Origin: SB11 sp965222995
GTDB taxonomy: Bacteria > Bacteroidota > Bacteroidia > UBA8524
Direction of reading: 5' to 3'
DNA: 64,000 nt
Assembly (NCBI GenBank): GCA_965222995.1
Contig: OZ244977.1
Location: 1,984,001 to 2,048,000, forward strand
Part shown: positions 49,812-57,900 of the stretch, piece by piece
Layout of the letters: every line of letters begins with the position of its first letter
How positions within the stretch are numbered: position 1 is the first letter of the stretch
Position numbers and translations under genes: made by a program
Notes under the pieces: model-generated
Told to the model about the DNA's origin: nothing
Database searches by the model: none
What the model saw: the letters and a program-made list of their open reading frames with translations, nothing else

Positions 49812-50051
49812 ATGACCGAGGAACAAGAAGACTATATCAGGAATAGTACGGTAGGCTCTTTTATGGCTTTCAAATGGCTTATGAAAACTCGAGGCTGGGG
49901 TCTTAAAGAGTCAAAAGAGTATTACGATGATTATCTCAAAAAGTTTGGTTCTATGACTTATAACCATATTTTTAAAGAAATAGCTTTGCCCGAAGAAACA
50001 ATTAAGGAAGTGATATGGATTTCTCCTCCCTATGAGGATGAAAGTGATTAG
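49812..50051 (+). CDS. Hypothetical protein, 79 aa
   Basis: A small acidic protein with aromatic residues (WLMKTRGWGLKESKEYYDDYLKKFG). No family is recognised. It stands alone on the plus strand, converging with the gene ending at 50054. Coding status is supported only by its clean frame and position. Confidence 0.5.
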   Translation: MTEEQEDYIRNSTVGSFMAFKWLMKTRGWGLKESKEYYDDYLKKFGSMTYNHIFKEIALPEETIKEVIWISPPYEDESD

Positions 50052-50053
50052 AG

Positions 50054-50239
50054 TTATTGTTTTAGTTGGTAGCTACTATTGTGCAAGTGCAGGGCTTTTT
50101 TAAGATAGGCTTCTTGTTTTTGTTGTTTTTGGTATTCCTTATCCAGCCGTATAAAAATGGGTAAGTATTGTTTCTCTCCTCTTGTAATAATGGAGGCAAT
50201 CTTGTTTCTGGCTTGCTGAAGGGTAAGTTGCTTTTGCAT
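50054..50239 (-). CDS. Small basic helical protein, 61 aa
   Basis: A Gln/Lys-rich, helical protein (TLQQARNKIASIITRGEKQYLP). No family is recognised. It lies downstream of the SSB gene and is separated from it by a terminator, so it may have its own promoter. Confidence 0.5.
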   Translation of the reverse strand: MQKQLTLQQARNKIASIITRGEKQYLPIFIRLDKEYQKQQKQEAYLKKALHLHNSSYQLKQ

Positions 50240-50256
50240 TTTCGTATATAAATAAA

Positions 50257-50286
50257 AACGCCCTTTTAAATATTCAAAAGGACGTT
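50257..50286 (-). terminator. Terminator of the SSB gene
   Basis: On the minus strand AACGTCCTTTT pairs with AAAAGGGCGTT (one mismatch) and is followed by TTTATTT. It lies 24 bases past the SSB stop. Confidence 0.7.
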
Positions 50287-50309
50287 CAAGGCTTATGAAT
50301 ACAGTAGAA

Positions 50310-50681
50310 TTATTGGCTTTCAGGAGTTGGTTCTTCTTTTTGAGTAAATGGTGCGGGCTCTATTTTTTTTGCGATGACTGTGGCTTTTTTAAAGGTGGCT
50401 TCTTTTCCTTCTTGGGTTTGGGCTTTGATAAACTCATAGTTTAAGCTGCCTGTTATTTTTAATCGGTCTTTGGTGGTCAGCTCTTTGTTTGGCTCTATCA
50501 GGTTTTCTTTGAATACTATGATGTCATGAAAGATGGGCTTGGTTTGTTGCCACTCATCGTTGTCGTCTTTGTAGCTTTCCTGGGTGGCTAAACCAAAGGC
50601 TAAAAAGGGTGTCTTGGAATTTTCGATGTACTGGGGTGTCTTTGTTGGAAAGCCCAATAATTCCACGGTGTTATTACTCAT
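50310..50681 (-). CDS. ssb: Single-stranded-DNA-binding protein of a mobile element, 123 aa
   Basis: An OB-fold protein of SSB length with the typical start (NNTVELLGFPTKTPQY), the FLAFGLATQESYKDDNDEW strand-turn, FHDIIVFKENL, and a Pro/Glu-rich tail ending PESQ rather than the acidic DDDIPF tip of housekeeping SSB. Element-encoded SSBs protect transferred single strands. It is the first gene of a leftward group and ends in a terminator at 50257-50286. Confidence 0.75.
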   Translation of the reverse strand: MSNNTVELLGFPTKTPQYIENSKTPFLAFGLATQESYKDDNDEWQQTKPIFHDIIVFKENLIEPNKELTTKDRLKITGSLNYEFIKAQTQEGKEATFKKATVIAKKIEPAPFTQKEEPTPESQ

Positions 50682-50892
50682 TGTTTGTTTCCTTTATTAA
50701 TGATGTGTTCGATTTACAATGAGGATTATATTCCTATCATCAGAAAAATGTCAAGATTTTTTTGGCACAAAATGAATGTTTACCTATTACATATAGAACT
50801 TAGGCAACATCATTTCTCGAATAGGTGTCTTTATTAACACAGAGCTAAGATTGTTTACCGATTTTTGATAATGTATTAATACTTTTGATTGA

Positions 50893-52917
50893 TTGAATGC
50901 TCAAACTAAAATACTGAAACTAATATCATTTGCTATTCTGATTTGTGCTGGCTCTTTAAAAATCTATGCACAAGACATTAAACGTACCGCGATATGGTAT
51001 TTTGGGAGTAATGCTGGATTAGATTTTAAATATAAACCTGCTAGTAATCTTACAAATAGTAAAATTAGCCCAATCGAAGGCAGTTCAAGTATTAGTGACA
51101 CTAATGCACAGTTGGTGCTTTATACAGACGGGATCAGTGTTTACAATAAATCCCACTTACTTATAGATAATGGAAGTGGTTTGCTGGGTGAATCATCGTC
51201 AACACAGAATTCTTTAATAATCCCACAACCAAAGAATGACTCTATTTATTTCCTTTTTACCGTGAATACTGGCGGTGCTGGAGTTGGCATGGGATTTAGG
51301 TATAATATTATAAATATAAAAGCAAATAGCGGATTAGGTAAGGTTCAACAAAAAAATACTCTATTAATAAACGATGTAACTGAAAAAATTTGTGCTGTAA
51401 AACATTCAAACGGCATTGATTATTGGGTTTGTGTACATGGTAGTAACAATAACTCTTTTTACCTGTTCCTTCTTACAAGTAATGGTCTTATTCCTTGTGT
51501 GAAAGAATGTAAAATTGGTTTATCCTTTGATGACAAAAACTTGACCGCAGACCCTGGTGCTATGAAGTTTTCCCCAAATGGGGAATTATTAGCTGTTTCA
51601 TTATGGTCCAATATGGCAATAGAACTATTTGAGTTTGATGCTTCAATTGGGAGTATTGCCAACCACATACGTATAAATAATATCTACCTCCCTTATGGTA
51701 TAGAGTTTTCGAAGTCAGGCAAATTTCTTTATGTAATGGAAACTGATAATAGGTTATTACGTTTCAACTTAGAGAATTTTAATAAGGATAGCATAACTCA
51801 AAGCCAAGAAACTCTTTTCACAACTTCAAATTCCAATGGAATTCAGGGACTGCAACTTGCCCTTGATGATAAAATTTACTTAGCCTCTAATGGCTCATCT
51901 CAATTAGGTTCTGTAGCCACCCCCGATTCTGTAACTCCTAACTTTACTCAAAATGGAATTACATTAAGTAGACCAAGCCGATTTGGTCTGCCCAACTTTG
52001 TCACATCCTATTTTTATCAGCCTGAATTTGATTTTGAATATCAAACTTCTTGTTCTTCCAATATTATTTCTTTTCAGGAAAAGGCTGCCTCTCCAGTAAC
52101 CTCCCGCCTATGGAAAGTACTTAAGGGCAGCGTTGTTATAGACAGCTCCCAATTTGCAGCTCCTAACTTTTCTTTTTCTGATTCAGGGTGGTTTTCTGTG
52201 CAATGGATTGTTAATGGTAGCGATACCGTCCAAAAACAGATTTTTGTGGATGCCCCTATTTTGCTTGCAAATGACACACTGATTTGTAATCAACCTGATT
52301 TTGCTTTAATCATTCCTGAAAGCTACCGTTGCCTGGCATGGCAGGACGGCTCGGATACTGATTATTATGCTGTTTCAACCGCTGGCTCTTATTCTATTAA
52401 AGCCTATGATAGCAAAGGGTGTTGGGTGAAAGACAGCATTTTGGTGGAGTTTGACAGTATCAAAACCCCCAATATACGCCAGTCTAATGATACTCTGTTT
52501 ACCGATAGCAGTGCTGCTGTATATGAGTGGCGGTTCAATAATATTGTGGTGGGTGCTAATGCCCACTTTTTAAAAATTTCTCAAAACGGTTCTTACAGCT
52601 TAACGGTGAAAAACAATAACGGTTGTGAAAACTCTTCGTCTTTCAATGTTACTGGGCTTTCGGCAAACAAACTAAAAACTTTGCCCGTTGAAGTTTATCC
52701 CAATCCATCCAACGGAAGTTTTTTCGTCGAATTTAACGATATCAATACCACCAATACTATTCTGATTCGTAATTTGCTGGGGCAAATTGTTTTTAATACT
52801 ACTTATATGCAAACTAAAAGAGTGGAAGTAGCTCTGGGAAAAGCAGGTATCTATTTCATTGAAATTTCGGATAACACAGGAAAAGCCTTTGCTACCAAAC
52901 TCATCGTAAAACAATAA
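50893..52917 (+). CDS. T9SS-exported propeller protein 1, probably frameshifted at its start, 674 aa
   Basis: Signal peptide, then a WYFG...AGLDF-type domain of beta-propeller character (about residues 30-370), a PKD-like region, and a C-terminal T9SS type-A sorting domain (VEVYPNPSNGSFFVEF ... GIYFIEI). The intact frame begins at TTG 50893, one codon after an in-frame TGA. A better start, ATG at 50897, is one base out of frame: restoring one A in the A-run near 50908 would give a normal signal peptide. Its 3' 934 bases are almost identical to the next gene. Confidence 0.82.
   Translation: MNAQTKILKLISFAILICAGSLKIYAQDIKRTAIWYFGSNAGLDFKYKPASNLTNSKISPIEGSSSISDTNAQLVLYTDGISVYNKSHLLIDNGSGLLGESSSTQNSLIIPQPKNDSIYFLFTVNTGGAGVGMGFRYNIINIKANSGLGKVQQKNTLLINDVTEKICAVKHSNGIDYWVCVHGSNNNSFYLFLLTSNGLIPCVKECKIGLSFDDKNLTADPGAMKFSPNGELLAVSLWSNMAIELFEFDASIGSIANHIRINNIYLPYGIEFSKSGKFLYVMETDNRLLRFNLENFNKDSITQSQETLFTTSNSNGIQGLQLALDDKIYLASNGSSQLGSVATPDSVTPNFTQNGITLSRPSRFGLPNFVTSYFYQPEFDFEYQTSCSSNIISFQEKAASPVTSRLWKVLKGSVVIDSSQFAAPNFSFSDSGWFSVQWIVNGSDTVQKQIFVDAPILLANDTLICNQPDFALIIPESYRCLAWQDGSDTDYYAVSTAGSYSIKAYDSKGCWVKDSILVEFDSIKTPNIRQSNDTLFTDSSAAVYEWRFNNIVVGANAHFLKISQNGSYSLTVKNNNGCENSSSFNVTGLSANKLKTLPVEVYPNPSNGSFFVEFNDINTTNTILIRNLLGQIVFNTTYMQTKRVEVALGKAGIYFIEISDNTGKAFATKLIVKQ
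51984..52917 (+). repeat. 934-bp direct repeat, copy 1
   Basis: These bases equal 54014-54947 except for one change (ATC versus AAC at the codon starting 52741, Ile versus Asn). The copy covers the shared PKD-like and T9SS sorting region of the two tandem genes. The 5' halves of the genes are strongly diverged. Confidence 0.95.
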
Positions 52918-52919
52918 TA

Positions 52920-54947
52920 ATGAGGAATTCACTGTTCATATATTTATTATTATTTAGCTTTTGCACTAATGCACAAGACATTAAACGTACCGCGATTTGG
53001 TATTTCGGACAAAATGCCGGAATAAACTTTAACACTACTCCACCTACGCCTTTAACCGACGGTGCTATGGACACTAAAGAAGGCTGTGCCACAATTTGTG
53101 ATACAAGCGGTAATTTATTATTTTATACCAATGGGGAAAAAATATGGAATAAAAACCATCAAATCATGGAAAATGGGAATGGTTTATTGGGACATTGGTC
53201 TTCAACACAATCTTCATTAATTGTACCTTTACCTGAAAACGACTCCCTTTTTTATGTATTTGCGACTGATTTAACAGGTAGTATAAATAATTGGCTTTCA
53301 TATTCTGTTGTAAATATGAACGCTAATGGCGGTTTAGGAAAAGTAACAGATGCCAAAAACATGCTGTTACAAACCCCTGTTTGTGAAAAGCTGACTGCCA
53401 CCCACCATGAAAATGGAAAAGATATTTGGATAGCGGCTCATGGCTTTATGACTGACTCTTTTTTTGTCTATCAACTCACAAAAAATGGAATAATCAACTG
53501 CCCAGTAATTTCAGAAGTAGGTTCAAGACATGGAAAAATAAACCAATTTGGAAACCCTGTCTATACTGATGGTCAAGGAGCAATGAAGTTTTCACCTAAT
53601 GGGAAAACTTTGGCAGTTACAGTTTATGGTGACCACAAGGTTGAAATATTTGATTTTGATAAGGCTACTGGACAAATAAAAAAGTTAAAGAGCATTTTAG
53701 GTTCTTTGTTGTTAGCGTATACTGTTGAATTTTCTCCAAACCAACAATATTTATACATAGGAGCTGATGACGAAGAAAAGCTTTATCAGTACGACTTAAG
53801 TGTGCCAACTGACTCAATCAATGGCACTCGAAAGTTGATCCACTCCCATTTATCACCTGCAATAACGAGTTTGCAAATGGCAATTGATAAGAAGCTTTAT
53901 CAGGGTGTAATTCAAGGCTCTTTTACTTCTCGCATAAACCGTCCCGATTCATCAGGCGATAGCGCTCTATTTGCCTATAATGGTTTTAATTTAGGAGGAA
54001 AAAGGTCAGAATATGGTCTGCCCAACTTTGTCACATCCTATTTTTATCAGCCTGAATTTGATTTTGAATATCAAACTTCTTGTTCTTCCAATATTATTTC
54101 TTTTCAGGAAAAGGCTGCCTCTCCAGTAACCTCCCGCCTATGGAAAGTACTTAAGGGCAGCGTTGTTATAGACAGCTCCCAATTTGCAGCTCCTAACTTT
54201 TCTTTTTCTGATTCAGGGTGGTTTTCTGTGCAATGGATTGTTAATGGTAGCGATACCGTCCAAAAACAGATTTTTGTGGATGCCCCTATTTTGCTTGCAA
54301 ATGACACACTGATTTGTAATCAACCTGATTTTGCTTTAATCATTCCTGAAAGCTACCGTTGCCTGGCATGGCAGGACGGCTCGGATACTGATTATTATGC
54401 TGTTTCAACCGCTGGCTCTTATTCTATTAAAGCCTATGATAGCAAAGGGTGTTGGGTGAAAGACAGCATTTTGGTGGAGTTTGACAGTATCAAAACCCCC
54501 AATATACGCCAGTCTAATGATACTCTGTTTACCGATAGCAGTGCTGCTGTATATGAGTGGCGGTTCAATAATATTGTGGTGGGTGCTAATGCCCACTTTT
54601 TAAAAATTTCTCAAAACGGTTCTTACAGCTTAACGGTGAAAAACAATAACGGTTGTGAAAACTCTTCGTCTTTCAATGTTACTGGGCTTTCGGCAAACAA
54701 ACTAAAAACTTTGCCCGTTGAAGTTTATCCCAATCCATCCAACGGAAGTTTTTTCGTCGAATTTAACGATAACAATACCACCAATACTATTCTGATTCGT
54801 AATTTGCTGGGGCAAATTGTTTTTAATACTACTTATATGCAAACTAAAAGAGTGGAAGTAGCTCTGGGAAAAGCAGGTATCTATTTCATTGAAATTTCGG
54901 ATAACACAGGAAAAGCCTTTGCTACCAAACTCATCGTAAAACAATAA
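52920..54947 (+). CDS. T9SS-exported propeller protein 2, 675 aa
   Basis: A signal peptide (MRNSLFIYLLLFSFCTNAQ) is followed by the same WYFG-type domain as gene 1 (WYFGQNAGINF, then GCATICDTSGNLLFYTNG), a PKD-like region and a T9SS type-A sorting domain. It begins two bases after the stop of gene 1, so they form a tandem array. N-terminal halves are clearly homologous but diverged, while the C-terminal halves are identical apart from one residue. Probably a cell-surface or secreted protein. The ligand is unknown. Confidence 0.85.
   Translation: MRNSLFIYLLLFSFCTNAQDIKRTAIWYFGQNAGINFNTTPPTPLTDGAMDTKEGCATICDTSGNLLFYTNGEKIWNKNHQIMENGNGLLGHWSSTQSSLIVPLPENDSLFYVFATDLTGSINNWLSYSVVNMNANGGLGKVTDAKNMLLQTPVCEKLTATHHENGKDIWIAAHGFMTDSFFVYQLTKNGIINCPVISEVGSRHGKINQFGNPVYTDGQGAMKFSPNGKTLAVTVYGDHKVEIFDFDKATGQIKKLKSILGSLLLAYTVEFSPNQQYLYIGADDEEKLYQYDLSVPTDSINGTRKLIHSHLSPAITSLQMAIDKKLYQGVIQGSFTSRINRPDSSGDSALFAYNGFNLGGKRSEYGLPNFVTSYFYQPEFDFEYQTSCSSNIISFQEKAASPVTSRLWKVLKGSVVIDSSQFAAPNFSFSDSGWFSVQWIVNGSDTVQKQIFVDAPILLANDTLICNQPDFALIIPESYRCLAWQDGSDTDYYAVSTAGSYSIKAYDSKGCWVKDSILVEFDSIKTPNIRQSNDTLFTDSSAAVYEWRFNNIVVGANAHFLKISQNGSYSLTVKNNNGCENSSSFNVTGLSANKLKTLPVEVYPNPSNGSFFVEFNDNNTTNTILIRNLLGQIVFNTTYMQTKRVEVALGKAGIYFIEISDNTGKAFATKLIVKQ
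54014..54947 (+). repeat. 934-bp direct repeat, copy 2
   Basis: Copy 2 of the 934-base block at 51984-52917, offset by exactly 2030 bases. The single difference is in the sorting domain region. A second short identity of 27 bases occurs at the signal peptide junction (50967-50993 and 52970-52996). Confidence 0.95.
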
Positions 54948-54964
54948 ACAAAATAACATAACCT

Positions 54965-57900
54965 ATGAAAAAACTCATTGAACAGGTGGGGCTGGTAGTA
55001 CTTTGCCTTTTGGCAACCATTACACTCAAAGCCCAAACCGACAGTTGCGGTTCAGAATGGCTGCAAACCCATTATAACAGTCAGGACTCCTCTTTCTGGC
55101 TCATGAAAAAAGCTATCGCCAACAGGGTGGAGCATTACCGCCAAAATAAAAATAAAATTATAAACCAATTCCGTTTCGGACCTGAAGGTAATGAGCAGGA
55201 TTTGGTAGCCGGTAACTGCAACAAAACCACCTATCTTATTCCGGTGGTAGTACATATTGATACAACTGATACCGCTACCAATATCAGCGATGCTCAGGTG
55301 CAACACCAGATTGACATTTTAAATGAGGCGTTTGATACGGCTAAAATTCAGTTCTGTTTAGCGCAAAAACGTCCTGACGGCTCTAGCTTTTCCGGCATCA
55401 CTCGTATTGGCGGAGCAAATACCAGCAACAAGCTGGATCTCCAAATAAGCCAACTGGCACAACTGGCTTATTACTCCCCAACCCAATACTTGAATATTTA
55501 TGTCGTCAAAGACATTTTAACCGCCGCTGGAGTAAGCAGCGGTGTTACAGGTTACAATAATGTATATCCCGGTCAGAATGGTATTGACGGCGTTGTTGTC
55601 AAGTATGACCGCTTTGGAGATGCCAGTAATTGTGTCGGCTGTAACACGTTGGTTTCCTATTCCAGGGGAGGGGTTTTGGTTCACGAAGTAGGGCATTATC
55701 TGGGCTTACTTCATACATTTCAGGGGGATTGTTCCGGCATTGATTCTGCCACTTGCGGTATTTTAGGAGATTACTGCTGTGATACGCGTCCGCAAGATGG
55801 GGCTGTATTCGCATGTCCTACCACACCTCAACAAAGTTGTCCTACTTATCATCTGTCCATTTTTGATAATCTGACTAATTATATGGGCTATGCCAACGAT
55901 ACCTGTCTGGATGAGTTTACTCCTGACCAGATTGACCTTATGCATAGCACATTGGAAGGTCCGCGAAGCAGTCTAGTCAATCCGATTAGTGTGAATGCCA
56001 AAGCGTTATCCTGCTGCATGAACTCTCCCTTTTTTACGGTTGATAATACCCTGTTGTGCTTTAACGATACAGTCACTTTTACTGCTTTGGAGTATAGCAG
56101 CAGTGTAAAATACCGATGGATTATAGCCGATAGTAATGGAACTGTTATACAAGATACGCTGGATTCTACTACGCATATTTACAAGCATTTCTTCTCACAA
56201 ATCAACCGTTACGATATTACCCTTCAATTGATTTTTGGAACAAACAATGACACGGTTACTTTCGGGCGGAAAGGTTTTATTGAAAAACTGGATTGCTCGA
56301 AACCACTACAAAGCATACATGCCAACTGGTATTTTGGGAATTCAGCAGGGCTAAGATTCACTACTGCAGGGGCTTTCAGAGACATACAACCTTCTCAAAC
56401 ACAGCCAAATATCAATACCACTGAAGGAACTTTTGGCACAAGTAATATATACGGCAAACGCCTCTTTTATGCAGGAGCATTACCCATATTTGATACTGCT
56501 TTCAACCTGCAATTTGAAATTGATGTTTATGATGAGGACTATACTGTTGTTTCCAATGCCCCCCTAATTGGATTGGGTGATGCTTCACAGGGAGGGGTTC
56601 TTGTGCCCATGCCCGGTGACGGTTCTAAATATTATATTTTCAGTGTCTCTGACTTAACTGGCTTTTACTATTCTATTTTTGATACTACTTTAAATTCTGG
56701 ACTGGGTGATATCGATACCAGCTTTAAAAATATTCCTGTGCCTCCGCCAAGTGGGTCGGATTCTGTCGAATTTAATGGGATATTCTCTCACCATGTTGGT
56801 GAGGTTATTACGGCTATTCCCAAATGCAATGGTACAGATTACTGGATTTTAGTAGTAGACTATTCGAACAGTGCAAATGGTCAAAAACTTGCCGTTTATT
56901 CTTTAACATCATCCGGATTATCGTTCCATAGTTTTTTGCCGTTTACGGTTGCTCCTCAAGGAGGTATCAAGGTCTCTCCCGATGGCACACGCATTGCTGC
57001 CCCGCCCCATATTCTTGATTTTAATAAATCTACTGCTACTGCTTCAATAATCCGTTCTATTCCTACGGTGAACAGTTATACTTTCTGGTCATCTTCATTT
57101 AGTCCCAATTCAAATGTCTTTTACTATTTACAGGCGGATAGTAACAGTGCCCCCACCTCAAAACTTATACAAGTGGATTTGTTAAGTTCTGACTCTTCAA
57201 CTCAGTTTAAAGAAATCGGACAATTCATTCATCCGAACTACATGGCACTTCAATTAGCCCCCGATAATAAAATATATCTTAGCAGGCTGGGTGTTGGACA
57301 ATTGGCTGTAATCGATGCGCCTGATTCAATTATTACTGTTTCTTCTCCGAATAAATGCGGGTTCAGTAATGATGGTCCACTACTTTCAAGCGGTGGATTG
57401 GGAGGTGAATGTATTCAAGGGTTGCCCAATAATGTAGATGCCAAATACCCTTCTGAAGTTCCACTGAGTTTTGCTCATAAAGACAGTGCTTGTTCTGTTA
57501 TCTCTTTTCGCCCGAACAACTGCTGCGCCACTACTTACAAATGGTTTTTCGGGGATGGTGACAGTTCTTCCCAAAAATCCCCTGAACACACTTATGCCAC
57601 AGAAGGTTTGTATTCAGTTCAACTGATTGTGGACGGCAGCGATACAGTTACGCTTCCCGTTAAAATTGGTATTGATAAGCCAGTTATTGCCGGAAACGAT
57701 ACGGTGAGCTGTATGGATGAGGTTATTTATACCTATTCTATTGCCAACCCGAACGATTATCTTACTTATGACTGGGCTATTGATGACGGAACAATTCAAC
57801 TGGTGGATAATCTGAATAATGCTACTGTAAACTGGACTGGTAACGGTTGGATTTATTTAACTGCCGAAAATGAACGTACCGGATGTTTATCGAAAGATTC

